A DNA stretch of 64,000 nucleotides from Ursus arctos (GCF_023065955.2 NW_026622919.1:4476501-4540500); one strand, 5' to 3'. Counted from the stretch's first letter, positions 11,450-23,510 are shown. The notes: generated by a model from the sequence alone, not told the origin. Numbers and translations: made by a program.

Positions 11450-13569
11450 GCTCCTCCAGCGACTCCCCACCCCTACCCGTGCACCCCCGGGGTCGCTTGC
11501 TGCACCCTCCGAGCCAGGTGACAGAAAAGGCGCCCGTCTACGGGGGGCGTGGGGGGGGGGCGTGGGGCAGGGAAGAAGCGCCCCTTCCAGAACAGCCAGG
11601 GAAATGTGCCAGCCCCAGCTTCCAATAAGGGGGGCTGCTTGGTGGCAGAGCACAAACGTCAGTCCTCCCCCTGGTAAGGCGAAGATATTTGATAGGATCT
11701 GAAGGAAGGAGTTCCGGAATGGGGAAAAAGGGGGCTCCCCATCTCCGCTGTACCTCAGGCCTGGTCTTGCCCTCCAAGACAACCATTTCTACTCGCGAAC
11801 ACTGATTAAATTCTATCACCTACAAGGAAGGCAGGCAGGTCCCCCAGGCTGGGGACAACAGGACCGGTTGGAACTTGCGAAGCAAAAGGATGGAGGAGCC
11901 CCCAGGAAGGGCCCTCCAGGGCTGGCCTCCACAGCAGAGGGGGTCTCCCTTCCACTGCCCAGGCTAGTTAGTTAGGCGATCGGGTCTACTCTCCCCGTCA
12001 TTACAGACCCAGAACCTCTGCCCCAAGTCAGGCCGGGTGAGAGTCCACAGCAGGGAAGGGAATATACCCTCCCTTCTGGTGGCCGTCCTCCTGGGTCTCA
12101 GGTTCACCACTGCCACTCCCCTCCCAGCCCCCACACCCCCCAGTCTGGAAAGATTCCGGATGTGCAAGGGATGCTGAGGCCCCACTGCATCCCAGTCATT
12201 CCGCACCTCTTTCTGAGAATCCACTGGGTTGGTAGCTTTATCGAGTAGAAGAAATCAGGTCCTTTCTTTTTAAGAAAAGCAGTCACTCCCTCCCTCGTGC
12301 TTTGGATATTTTGAACTATTTTCAACCAAGTGAGTTTGTGGACACCAAACTGCAAAACCACAGACATTTCAGATGCGCACACACCCTCCCTTGCCTGGGA
12401 GCCCGGGGTTTCAACAGGGGAGTCACCGCGGGCATGGACGGCACCCCGATGGCCTTCCCAGGGGCCCTGGCCTGTCATGTTGGAAAGCCAGCACCTGGGC
12501 CTGCCTGACAGCCCAGGCCTTTGGGCCACCTGTGCACCCAGTACTGGGAGTTTGGTGGTCCACGGCCGCTAAGAAGCAGCCGAACTACACAGGCCTCTGG
12601 GAAGATGCTGGTAGACAGCCTTATTCTGCAGTGTTTTTAGAAAAAGCACCTGGTGAGTGCAGACACACCCGGGGGATTGTTCTCCCAGAGAGCGGGCATG
12701 GAGTTCCACAGATTAGCAGTCGGCTTATTGTGCATTCTTCACGGCCATTCACAGCAGCGCTGCACAGACGTGTGCTTATCTCCTCGCGGAGCCCCGCCAG
12801 GGTGCACGCCTCACCAAAATGCTCCCCTGTGGGAACCCAAAGGACAATGGCAGGAGGGAACCGACCTCCATGGCCAGAAAGTGCCCCATGCTGGCATGAC
12901 TGTGCTCTGGATCCCACCCGGTCCATACCCCCGCCTTCAGTCCAACCACCGCGGCCGCCGCTGCCAGGCCTCGACACCTCCAGGTAAGGAGATTCCCCGC
13001 GCTCCCTCCGGAAAGCCGACCCGGCACTTGGCCACACTCCCAGCCAGGAAGTTCACCCTTGTATCTAACCAACTGCTCTAATTGTACATCATCTATTTCC
13101 TCTTTTTTTTTTTCTGTCTTCAGAGGAGATGGGAAACAGCTGGGCACCACCCTTCACATAATAATCACCTTCTCCAAACTCGAAGACAATCCGGCCGCTC
13201 CTCGGCCTTCTTTTTCACAGCCGAAATCACCCACCCCAGCCCTGTCTCAGCCCAGCCTTTGATCACCTCTGATGGCTTTGTCCAGTTCGCAGAGTAGGCC
13301 TGATCCTTACGGGGAGGTGAGGGGTCCCTAGCCCCCTTCTCAGGGCAGAACAGTCAGGGCTGGGGGGGGGGGGGGGACAGGCAGTCCTGGCAGGGGCGCT
13401 GGGCAGATAAAGTGAGCAGCAGCAGAGAGAGGAAAACGAGCTTACATTTGGCAAGAAAAGGAGAACTGTAAGGCACATGCATTCCTCAATGGTGCTCTCT
13501 CCCACGGCCACGGAGAAGGCAGGGCTGTAGGGGAAAGTGAGATTAGAGGGGCCACCGGAGGGGCCGCCC
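11450..13569. other. SEPTIN9 intron/v2 upstream flank, no recognised repeat
   Basis: Immediately upstream of the v2 island. Contains an AT-richer segment at 12225-12380, a T-rich patch at 13094-13115 and a G15 run at 13362-13376. No exon or repeat family is recognised. Confidence 0.5.
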
Positions 13570-14010
13570 ACCTCCCAGGTTCCCCCATGAGACCTGTGGT
13601 GGGTGCTCCAAAAACACACGTCCACCCGAACCTCAGGAGGGGACCCGATTCGGTATGAGGATCTCTGCAGATGTAATTAAGGCGAGGATCTCGAGGTAAG
13701 ATCGCTCTGGATGAGGGCGGCCCCTAAATCCAAGTGTCCCTGTAAGAGGCCAAAAAGGAAGAGACACGGAGAAGCCATGTGAAGTCAGAGGCAGAGAGCA
13801 GAGGGACGTGGCCACAAGCCAGGGACACTTGGGACCCCAGAGGCTGGAAGAGGCAGGGAAGGATTCTTCCCAAGAGCCTTCAGACGGAGTGAGGCCCTGC
13901 TGACACCTTGATGTTGGGCTTCTGGCCCCTAGAATCCTGAAAGAAGACATTTCCGCTGTGTTAAGCCCCTCGGGTGTGGTCCTTTGTAATGGTGACCCCC
14001 GGACACTCTA
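13570..14010 (+). repeat. MaLR-type LTR remnant (MLT1-like)
   Basis: Follows the order of the mammalian MaLR LTR: 'cagatgtaattaaggcgagg', then 'cctgtaagaggccaaaaagg', 'gaagccatgtgaagtcagag', 'ctgctgacaccttgatgttg', and 'cctttgtaatggtgaccccc' at its end. An old solo LTR with no coding capacity. Subfamily uncertain. Confidence 0.65.
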
Positions 14011-14772
14011 CAGACCTCCCAGAGCCGTCTGTGAGCCACAAAGCCTGCCGTAGATCAGGACCACTGTCCGGCAGGTGGCCATCCTGACGGGATTGGGGGA
14101 CTGGAGCCACCCCAACAGCAAGCCCCAAGTTTTAATAACACCTAAGGGGCCAGGGATGGGTAAGAAAGGTCTAATATGAAGTCCAGTTCTAAGTCTTTCT
14201 GGAAATGGGAAGGAGCAGGCCTGGAGAGCAACCCCACAGGTCAGGCCCTGGTGGGATGAGCCTTGGGAAAGAGAGGGAGGGAGGAAGTCGATGGGCGGAA
14301 ACAGCCGTTTGGCTCAACCTCGGTATCCATGACCTGGGGCTCCATCTGGGGATTGGGGAGCAGAGGGAGGATGGTGGCTCCTTGCCCGGCTGCCCTGGGC
14401 CTTTGGACAGGACACCCTGTTAAGTGGACCATCTGTTTCCTCAAAGACCAGGACAAGGACCATGGTCTCAGCCCTGCCCGGGCCTGGCGCACAGTAGGGC
14501 CTCCCGGAGCTCCAGAGCCTTGGATTCGTCGGCTGCCCGACCTTCCACAGCCCCCAAGCTCCCTCGGTCCACCTTTGTAAATGGTCCCTCCATCCACCTA
14601 ACAGCTCAGGCCAAGTGTCTAGGCATCACCCTGGGGTCCCGTTTCCCTCACCCCCACAGCCAGGCCATCAGTGAGTTTCCATCTCCAAAATATCTGCAGG
14701 TTGGCCTGCTTCCGACCTCAAGTGCCCCCAACTCAGGTGCAAGCCCCCCTCCAGTGGTACATGCTGCCTAAT
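14011..14772. other. SEPTIN9 intron, no recognised feature
   Basis: GC-rich unique-looking intron between an LTR remnant and an AT-rich repeat area; nothing identified. Confidence 0.5.
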
Positions 14773-15139
14773 GTTTAACAACCGGCGCTTTGGGGGTTAA
14801 AAAAAAAAACCACCTGATTGTTATGTAGCATTTGTCTATTTGTGGGTGTAAATACCCCCACCCTGGCCAATTTCAAGCCACCAGTGCGACGCCAGAGCTG
14901 GGAAGCTCTGGGAAGGAACCGTCCCCATGTAGCATTTCTACCGTACAGATAGGACAAGCGACGCCGAGCTCCCGAACGCGGAGGATATGGTAAAATGTAC
15001 TGAAATACTTAGGAAACGTGAGTTCTGTGTATTTATTACCTTGGGTCGTAACGTCATTACTTGTAAGTAATTTGTATTATATAAACCGAACAGATACCTT
15101 GGTTTTATAATATGATTTGTTTCTCATAGGGCGATGGAT
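14773..15139. repeat. Unnamed old dispersed repeat or insertion flank
   Basis: The 14-mer gtttaacaaccggc at 14773-14786 recurs exactly at 15801-15814, one kilobase on. The sequence between includes an AT-rich segment and an L1 fragment. The 14-mers may be direct flanks of an insertion or two copies of one ancient repeat; I cannot name the family. Confidence 0.35.
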
Positions 15140-15690
15140 TTTTGTTGTTGTTATGCCAAAACACACATAACACAAAATCTGTCACTTGAACCACTTCTAG
15201 TGTACCGTGGCGAGGCACACAGCGCGTTCAGGCTGTTAGGCACCCATTGATCCCGACCGTTCCCAGGCCGTCGCCGTGCTCCCAAACGGAAACTCCTACT
15301 TCCATCGAACAGGAATCCCGTGTGCCCCTCGGCTCCCGCCGGCCACGGCAGTCACCGTTCTGCTCTCTCTCTGTGAACGGGGCTGTTGGAGGGAACCACA
15401 CACAAGCGAAATCATCCAGTGTTTGTCCTGTGGGTCTGGCTTGATGTCCTCGAGGTTCATTCACGCCGTCCAGCGGGGCAGGATTTCCTTCCTTTTCACG
15501 GCTGATATTCCGTTGTACGTACACACCACATTTTGTTTATCCGTTCATCCGTCGATGGACACTTGGGTTGCTTCCATTTTTGGCTGCTGTGAATGGGTGT
15601 GCCCACGTCCCTTCGAGTCCTGCGCTCACGCTTTCGGGCCCTTACCCAGAGGTGAAACTGCCGATCATAGGGTCATTCCATGCCACTTAA
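15140..15690 (-). repeat. L1 LINE 3' fragment, antisense
   Basis: Plus-strand words such as 'ccacattttgtttatccgtt', 'catccgtcgatggacacttg' and 'ggttgcttccatttttggct' are the reversed 3' region of an old L1. Truncated and full of substitutions. It is followed by about 100 bases of AT-rich sequence. Confidence 0.8.
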
Positions 15691-15859
15691 TTTCAAGCAA
15701 TAATTTATACAGAATTTATTCTGTATTTTATATACATTCCGTAAAATATTAATTACATTTTTTTTAGATACTACGTAATTAGATTTCTAATAATGGTTGT
15801 GTTTAACAACCGGCTCACAAAATATGTCAAAATGGAACAACTGGCTATGGCTGCATGGC

Positions 15860-16140
15860 CACGCTCTCCCTCCCGCACTCCTGCAGAGCCTCCTAACTGG
15901 CGTGCTTGCTTCTACTCCGGCTTGCCTCCATCCCCATCTCAGGGAGGCTTGAAGATCAGATTACATCACCTCCCGTGGCCTCGTTCACACTGAGAATCGA
16001 GTGCAAACTCCTTACCTTGGTTGCCAGGGTCCCACTTGCCATCGCCTCGGTCCACCTGGTCTACTCACTGGCCTGCTTCTTCACACTGCCTTCTGCCTCC
16101 TGACATTTGCCTCAGCCGTTCCCTCTGCCTGGGCAGCGTC
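15860..16140 (+). repeat. L2 LINE remnant
   Basis: Resembles the L2 3' ORF end: 'tcgagtgcaaactccttacc', then a 'ggtctactcactggcctgct' stretch, then 'tcagccgttccctctgcctg'. Diverged, plus orientation. Confidence 0.6.
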
Positions 16141-18159
16141 CCCAAGGTGTCCCCCCTGCTGGCCCTCTGTCTGTCATTTCTGTCTTAACAATCAGAGCGA
16201 CCATCCCAGGGTCCCCCAGGAGACCCCTTAAGACAGTGGCTTCGTCTCCTCCAGGCATGCGAGGGGGACTCCCCCAAGAACCTGTCAAATGCCTGTGGAA
16301 TGACAAAGGTCAGTTGCCCTTGCAGGGTGGCTGGGTCATGGTGACTCCTGACAGGGAATCGGTGCAAGGGGGCCGGGGACACCCTGCATGCCCGCCAGCC
16401 GCCACACAGACCTGCCCCAGCCCCAGCATTCAGGATGACAGGCAGGGCGCCGTCTGCACCCAGACCAAGGCGCCGGGGCCCCACCTCCCTTTATATGGCC
16501 CTGTGACACCGTCCAAGTCCCACCACAGAGTCTCTCGGGCTGCCGGATTTTGAGTGTCCCCGCGAAGCCGGTCTGTGGGCACAGCTGACATTTCAGCAGT
16601 GTGTAGGCTACAGAGAACCCTTACGCCATCTGCCCAGCTGCTTAAACGCAGCCATAAGGTTTCACTTCAAAGGGGAATGCCGTTTTCTTAGCTCACGATT
16701 AATCTGTTCCCCAGACTCCCCAGCTATCGCCCCAGCCTGCTTTGTTCAGAAAATTTACAGCAAACTCTGACCACGGCAGCCCGGGCCTTATCTCTGAGGC
16801 AGGGAGCTTTTTAAACAAAGTATTACTCTTCTAAATTCAAGCTTTGGAGTCACAGAAGGAAGCTGCTGGCCGGCAGGACCCAGGCAAGCTCCCCACCCCC
16901 GGCTGCAGGCCTCCCGCCCCTGCCCCCGCCCAAGCCCCCCAGCCCCGCCGCAGACAGCTGCACGGGACCCCAGCAGCTTTGCAGCTCCCGTGGCCTGGCT
17001 CCGAGGGGGCCTGCAGCCCTGCCTGGCCCTCCCATTTTCCATTTCACTTGTGAATTTTACTGCAGGGACATGAAAGCCACTGGGACCACTTGAGCCAAGA
17101 CAGGGGCAGCGGCTGCTCGCCCGCAGGGACAGAAGACTGCTCGGAGCCGGGACCCTCCCAGCTGATGCCTCATCAGCTGAACTCGGGGCTGCGGGGCATC
17201 TTTTATCGGCACGTCCCGTGGGCTTTTGGTTAGCAGATTCAGAAGCCTGGTTCCCCACCATGGGCTTGGTGGGTTATCACCAGCTAGGAAGGGGGAGGAG
17301 GAAGACAATGGCTCATGCTGTATTCCTGATTCTTCCCTCTTCACACAATCCGCTCCTACTCCTGCCCCCAGCACAGGGCTTTGGAAGGGACTTGAGTCCC
17401 CAGCCTGCTGGCAGCCACCGGAGGCTAGAGGTACAGAGATGGGCTGGGGGCACGCAGCATCCCCTGCACCCCAGCTGACTGGGGGGGGGGGGGAGAAAAG
17501 CCCTCTTGCCCTCCCAGGAGCTCCAGAGTCACACAGGGGCCTCGAAGGAGGGGCTGGCCTGGTACCCACCCCAGCCTCAAAGCAGCAAGTGGCTGTGCCT
17601 CACTGCTGGGGCTGCCAGGACACCTGGCCAGGCCACATACCCAGAGGACAGGCTGTCCCCTCGGGGTCCTGACCTCCTCGCCACTTTTCCCAAGCAGGCA
17701 CCCTGCTCCGAGGCAGGAGGCAGCTCACCAAGGCTGCAGTGTGGGGACAAGAGCTGAGTCACCAGCCTTCCCCCAGCTCCACGTCAGCAGGAACAACAGG
17801 ATCTGAGCGGGATCCGAGCAGAGAAGAAAGGGCAACAGGCTCTCTGTGGCCGAACTTATTTTTAAAGTCGCCGCAGTGACCGAGGTGACGTTGTCCCCAG
17901 GGAGCTGCCTGTCCGCCTGCATCCTTCGACTCCGGCCACATGCCCTAACAGTGCTCCCGTCCCCCGCCCAGGAGACAGCCCCCCAGCAGGTGGGAGGAAA
18001 ACCGGCTGAGGCTCGGAGTGGCAGCTGTCAACACAGGAAGGGCAGGAAAGGGGGCACCCCCTCGCTCTTCTGTACCTCTCACAAGGGTCTTTGGGGCTTA
18101 TAGGACATGCATAGCCCTTGCTGGGATCCCCCTTCAATGCCCGCCCGCAAAACGCCCAT
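16141..18159. other. SEPTIN9 intron with one candidate regulatory segment
   Basis: No exon or clear repeat. The part at 16640-16860 is AT-richer, free of recognised repeats and includes a GATA-type CTTATCT at 16787-16793. A G13 run lies at 17481-17493. The rest is unremarkable GC-rich intron. Confidence 0.4.
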
Positions 18160-18245
18160 CTGCTCTACCCTTGAACACCTCCAGTGACAGGAAGCTCAGT
18201 GCCTATCAATGCTGCTTACTCTATCTTCATCCAGTTCGGGCTGTT
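18160..18245 (+). repeat. Old dispersed repeat fragment (family not named)
   Basis: The words 'cttgaacacctccagtgaca' and 'ggaagctcagtgcctatcaa' match an ancient mammalian repeat also seen at 27400-27690. I cannot give the family name. Confidence 0.4.
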
Positions 18246-18384
18246 TAAAAAAGACAGAGTGATAGAGACAGCACTAGAAACAGAGCGGGGGAGGGAGAGA
18301 GGGAGGGAATTAAAGTCTGCCTGACTACAGCTTCTGCCCACGGAAGAAGGCATCGACTTCACTCTTTCTGAGAACAGAAAAGTA

Positions 18385-18565
18385 GGGGCGCCTGGGGGGC
18401 TCAGTGGGTGAGGCATCTGCCTTCGGCTCGGGTCATGATCCCAGGGTCCTGGGATCGAGTTCTGCATCGGGCTCCCTGCTCAGCGTGGAGCCTGCTTCTG
18501 CCTCTGCACCTCCCCTGCTCATGCTTTTTCTCTCTCTCTCACATAAATAAATAAAAATCTTAAAA

Positions 18566-18628
<63 letters not shown>

Positions 18629-18631
18629 GGA

Positions 18632-18662
<31 letters not shown>

Positions 18663-18680
18663 GAAGAAAGGAAGAAAGAA
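18385..18680 (+). mobile_element. SINEC (carnivore tRNA-derived SINE) with expanded (GAAA)n tail
   Basis: Starts 'ggggcgcctggggggctcag' and carries the tRNA-derived head, 'gtcatgatcccagggtcctg', a CT-rich middle and an AATAAA-type tail. Target-site duplications agaacagaaaagt (18371-18383) and agaatagaaaagt (18681-18693) differ at one base. The tail has grown into about 115 bp of GAAA repeats. Confidence 0.95.
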
Positions 18681-18684
18681 AGAA
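18566..18684. repeat. (GAAA)n microsatellite
   Basis: Nearly pure GAAA repeats, interrupted near 18628 by GGGAAA and near the end by GGAA units. It arose from the poly-A tail of the SINE on its left and is probably very unstable in length. Confidence 0.95.
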
Positions 18685-18699
18685 TAGAAAAGTGAAAAA

Positions 18700-20469
18700 A
18701 ACAAAACCCAGAAAAGTGGAAAGAAGATGCAGACGTATGGACTGCCGGCAGCTTTTCTAGGAGCCTGGCGTTTGGGGCATGTGCCCCTCCATTTTGAGGG
18801 AGGGGCTGAGATGCGGGCCCCCAGGGAAGTGTTGGAGGATGGGCCCCCAGGGGGACATCAGCTCCCAGGCGTCCCTGGCAACGGTGGAAAGCTGACTACA
18901 GAAGCTTGCAGGGGAAAGAGCAGGGCTTGCTCTGGGGCCTGGCGGAGAACGAGTTTCCCATCAGCTGGCTACTGTGGGGAAATGTCCCCAGAAACCAGCC
19001 CACGAGTCCGGGGCTGCAGAGCCGGAGACGGCCCCTAGACACGGGAGCCAGGGGAAGGAGCAAGTGTCAAGGCATACCTGGGCCCTGGGCCCCTCCTCAG
19101 CCCACAACGCAGGAGCCCGGGTGCTCCGGAACTCCACCCAGGGGGCAGACCCAGGGTGGGGTGGGGGGAGGGGAGAAGGCTGGGTGCCCCTGCCACTGTC
19201 TACGCCAGGCCTCTGTGGGCTCAGCTGGAAGCCACGCGTATTTTGGGACAGTCTTGAGCCGGCAGGTCCCCAGCCCCCAGCCTCTCCTCCTCCTCCTCCT
19301 CCTCCTCCTGGCTTCGGCTGCGCATCTTGGCCCATGCTCCGCCTTCTCTACACCTCCACGGAAGGATGGAGAAGAAAGAGGGGCCAGCCAGCTCGCTCAG
19401 AAGACGCCCGAGAGCCTGACGCCCGGAGACGAAGGGCCCGCCATCAGCGGCCAAAATGCGTGGGGGGCTCCCTGTGGGCTGGATTCTTCTGCCCGTTCCC
19501 ACCCACCACGAACGGAGAGGAGGGTGTGCACCACCGGATGCGTGCCCTGGGCCGGCGTGACCCCAGGGGAGGGCGGCCACGGTGCCACACTGTACCTGAG
19601 ATGCGGCCTCTGGGTCTTGGCCCGGAGCCTTGGGAACAGAACACTCCGCGTGGGAGGGAGGCTGGCTGGGCCCCCTCCCAGCAATCGGGCACTGCTTTCC
19701 TGGATAATGAAATCTCCCCACTGCCAGTGCTGCTGGGGCCAGCCGGCAGCCAAATCAACCTCAATGAACCATTTGTCCCTCGTGTGAAGTGACCTCAGGG
19801 ACAGGGACGTAATGGGTTTGCTATTAACACACCCGGCCTGGTGCTCTGCTCCCCCCACCCCCAGCATGAGTCACCCGCCAAGATGACAAGGCTGGGCTGA
19901 GGGCCCTGACTAGGGGGATGCCAGCTCTGGCCAGGCTGTGAGGAGATAGGCCAGTCTCAGGGACAAAGGCTGCCCAGTGCAGAGGCCCGGGGGGCCCCCC
20001 CAGAGGCTTCCCCTAGACTGTCTATACCCCAGGCCCTCAGGCACATGGAAGGCCCCTGTGTGTCTCTTTGGTTCCTTGGGTACCTGGGCAGCTGTGCCCC
20101 TGTCCATGTGGGGACACACAGTCTTCCAGGAGACTCCAGCAGATGGGGAGCTGAGGGGGTGAACCAACATGGAAACTGGCCAGAGAGAAGAGGAACAAGA
20201 CAGCCCAAGGCCTCTGAGGGCCAGAGGCCCCCCTAGCACCTCTGGGATGGCCCCAAGTCAGAGACAGGTTTGGGGTGTCACTGTCTTTCATTACTACTAA
20301 ACACTCAGGCTCTCTCACACGCTTGGCCGCAGGCTCTAGGAGGAAGTGTGCAGGCCCCAAGCTGGCCTCCCCGCCCACGGCGTCCACTCCTCCCAGCCTA
20401 ACTCAGAGCTGCTGGTGGGACACCCTTTCTAGAACGCACATCTGATCTTCACCTGCTGAAGATGGTGAG
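18700..20469. other. SEPTIN9 intron, no recognised gene or repeat family
   Basis: GC-rich intron with a (TCC)n run at 19284-19309. Long open frames here, including one of about 290 codons, span GC-rich sequence with no known domain and are treated as chance. Confidence 0.5.
19284..19309. repeat. (TCC)n microsatellite
   Basis: About eight TCC units, pure. Confidence 0.95.
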
Positions 20470-20880
20470 AGCCCAGCAGTGCCCCCAAGGCTGTCCCAGG
20501 CTCTCCGTCTCTGCCAGCCGCTCGGGCTTCCTCTCCCTGCGCTTCTCCAAGCCCTCCACTCCTGCCCAGCTGCTCCTAGTTCCTGGACAAGCCAGTGCCA
20601 CACCTCTGAGCCTGTCCTCTTCTGTTCCCTCTGCCTGGTAGCCCCCCACCTTCCTTGGCTGGCTCATTCTTTTTTATTTTTTTAATTTTTTTAAGTAGGC
20701 TCCATGACCAGCATGGAGCCCAATGTGATGCTTGAACTCACAGCCCCGAGATCATGACCTGAGCAGAAATCAAGAGTCAGATGCTTAACCGACTGAGCCA
20801 CCCAGGCATCCCTTGGCCGGCTCATTCTCGAGCCTTCAGGTACCTGGCTCAGATGCCACTTCTAAGAAGCCTCCCAGGAC
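20470..20880 (+). repeat. L2 LINE remnant split by a SINE
   Basis: The left part has 'tgttccctctgcctggtagc' and the right part 'ggctcagatgccacttctaa' then 'gaagcctcccaggacc', consecutive pieces of the L2 3' region. The SINEC at 20671-20811 interrupts them. Confidence 0.65.
20671..20811 (-). mobile_element. SINEC element, antisense, short
   Basis: Reversed SINEC: a T-rich start, then 'gagatcatgacctgagcaga' and 'taaccgactgagccacccag' at the right end. Target-site duplications cttggctggctcattct (20654-20670) and cttggccggctcattct (20812-20828) differ at one base. It sits inside an older L2. Confidence 0.95.
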
Positions 20881-22379
20881 CCCCTGGGTGGAGGAACCCT
20901 CTCCGGGACCCTTCTGTGGGTTTTCCCAGCAATCGGGGCAGCCTCTGACCCAGACCATTCGCTGGAGAGGGAAGCCAGGAATCAGCTTGGGGGAGTGACA
21001 GTCCTCTCCCACCACAGGCAAGGACACAGCCAGAGGAAGAAGGAGGCACGAGTCTCCCCTGGTCTGTCCCCAGCCATCCTGCCAGCCAGCTGGGCTACCT
21101 TGTCATCACAGCTGTTCTCCAGCAGAGAGAAATCTCCCACCTCGGGGACAGGGTGGACATGTGCCAGAGGGCGCCACGTCTACAGTGGTCTCGGAGACCA
21201 CGGAGTCTGGATCTCTGCGGCTTGTTCCATCCACAGGGCCGCAGACCTGGCCCCGGGCCTGCAGTGCCTGCCCGAGTGAGCACACATCTGGAGCGGCGGG
21301 GCGGGGCGCGGCATCCGCCTGGTTAGCTGAAGCCGCAGCACCCGTGGAGAGCAGACCCGCACATGAATCCAAGCGGAGCCTCTGGTACCAGGGGCATCAT
21401 TTTCAAGGAGGTAAACGTGGACATTCCAGGCCAGTGAATCACCAGATGTCAGCACATCTTGACAGGCCGGTGGCCCACCCCACGGCTGGAGAGAGGGAAA
21501 CAGACGGAGCCTACGTGGCGCATGTGGTCTTCTGGGCCAGCAGGGTGTGCAAGGCCCAGGACTGAGAGGTTCCCGCTGGATGACGAATGATGACGATCAT
21601 CCATCTAGGAGAAATCCAGCACTGTCCAGTCGGGGACCTCTGACCTCCGAACACGGGTCCCTTTCTGCAGAACCAAGCGGCTTCCCTCGCGCCCATCCCA
21701 TCCAGCCAAGCCCAGGTGCCTGGGACACACAAGTGCTGTGGATCCCGAGGGCCTCCCTAATCTTCCCACTCATCGCCGCGACCTTAGTTCTGAGCGGGAG
21801 GAGCTGACATTCAGAATGGTGACCCCTAGGCAGAGCAAGATCTTTAAAAGGAGGGAAGTGCTGTGCAGTGGGAACCCCTACTGAAACAGAGATCAGCGCT
21901 CAAACCTCACGGGAGACTTTGGTTAAGAAAGGATGAAAGACAGGGCTGGCGCAGTGGCCCGCGCTGGGGAATGTTTACGACCTGCCCGGCGGCGGGGAAA
22001 TGCCTGATTTATCACATTTGCCAACTGCCATGATGGAAACGGCCCCACCGCGGCCGAGTTCAAGCTACCAAGAGGACGTGACCGCACGCGGAGCGGGCAC
22101 CGGGTGCGCCCACCGCTAGCTGATGCCATTGGACAGCCACAGCTGATTCATTCTGGGGGCCGGTGAGACGCCCACGCCGCCCCCTTGCCTCACAAAACAG
22201 CGGGGGCCGACGGGGTTCAACGGGCAGGCCTAGCCAATCGCCTGCCCGCCGGGGGGATGCGGGGCAGGTTTCCGGGGCTGCTCAGAGCTCAGCGAGAAGA
22301 CAGCTATGATGATCGACTGACCTGGTCTGCCCCAGCCTCAGCACAGGCGCCTGGCGGCACGCGTGCCCACACACTTGCC
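20881..22379. other. SEPTIN9 intron, no recognised feature
   Basis: Mixed GC-rich intron. The 21930-22260 part is CpG-enriched in places, with a GATA-like 'gatttatcacatttgcc' at about 22004. No exon or named repeat. Confidence 0.45.
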
Positions 22380-22545
22380 GCTCCTGACCTGAGACATCTG
22401 TCTTGCCCTCCAGCTCGGTGCAGGTGTCACCTCCTCGAGGGACTGTTCCCAGCCTCACCTTTCCCGGGAGTGGTCCCTGCCACACGGCTGGCCACCACTC
22501 TGCACATACAAAGGGATGTATGGTGTGTGTGGCACAGACCCTAGG
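22380..22545 (+). repeat. Probable L2 remnant
   Basis: Contains 'gtgtcacctcctcgagggac' followed by 'tgttcccagcctcacctttc', like the L2 3' segment. Short and diverged. Confidence 0.4.
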
Positions 22546-22609
22546 TGCCCTCCATGATACCTACTTTCTTCCACAGTGACAAAAGTTTCAGCTGGGCATA
22601 TCGTTGCCC

Positions 22610-22950
22610 ATCTGAAGAATTCATTTCCCAGCTGCCCTGGCTACTAGGAGTGGCCATGTGACTAGGTTCTGGCCAGTGAGAGGGGAGCTGAACTGTTAAA
22701 CTTTCAGAGCACTCCTGTTCTTCCCCCTCCCCCAGTGGAAATCAGACGTGATGGCAGGAGCTGCAGCAACCCATTGAGGATGGTAGAGCAGCGAAGAAGC
22801 CGCACACTGTGTCCCTGTGGTGCTGGGCCACCACGACCGCTTACACTTGGATGGGGAAGCAGACAAGAAATGAATTTCTCTCTCGTGTAAGCCTCTGTTG
22901 TTTCAGTCTTTGTTACACAGCCACACAGCCCCCCGACTGATAGGGTGTGT
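22610..22950 (+). repeat. Old LTR or DNA-transposon remnant, family uncertain
   Basis: 'agtggccatgtgactaggtt', 'ctggccagtgagaggggagc', a 'cagacgtgatggcaggagct' block and 'gcctctgttgtttcagtctt' recall a common mammalian dispersed repeat. No coding potential. Confidence 0.45.
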
Positions 22951-23334
22951 GCTCATCAGCTCGCCGGTCTGGGAGCTCCTTGAAGGCAAGGAGCGCCTGG
23001 CAGAGTCTGATACAGTAAATGTGGTCTCAGCAAAACGAACAGTCTAGTTCACCCAAGGTTTGGTTTGTTTGCTTGTTTGGGTACCTGAAATTGGAAAATA
23101 AAGATCTGAGCTTAACAGAGGACAAACACTAACATAAGGCAAAGGGGACACCAAATAAACACATGCCCAGAGTAGGCTGGGACTGTTCTGGAAAGTTCTG
23201 TGTTGAGAAGGAGGTCACCAACACGAACAGCTGTGTGTCGGACAGAACAGAATTGGCCACTTCAGGGACAAAGCATGATCTCAGAACACCAGGAGGAGCT
23301 GAGGCCTGGGCTCCGGGTCGGACTGCTGGGTGCA

Positions 23335-23510
23335 GACCCAGGGTGGTCAGTCACCAGGCAGCAGGATGGCCGGTGAGTTACTTCACCTTTCCAAGCTGTC
23401 ACGGATTCCCCCGTATGTTAGGAAGGACAATCCCTAGATTGAAGGGATCAGTGACAGTAAGTGTCTGGCATAAAATAGGAACTTGGTCATCGGTAGCTCT
23501 CGTTACCTAT
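23335..23510 (+). repeat. MIR SINE remnant
   Basis: Contains 'gagttacttcacctttccaa' then 'gtgtctggcataaaatagga', matching the MIR core and 3' part in plus orientation. Confidence 0.6.

Noticed and set aside
18385..18470. tRNA-like heads in the SINEC elements
   Set aside because: SINEC derives from a tRNA gene, so A/B-box-like words are expected; the copies lack an intact cloverleaf and carry SINE bodies and target-site duplications.
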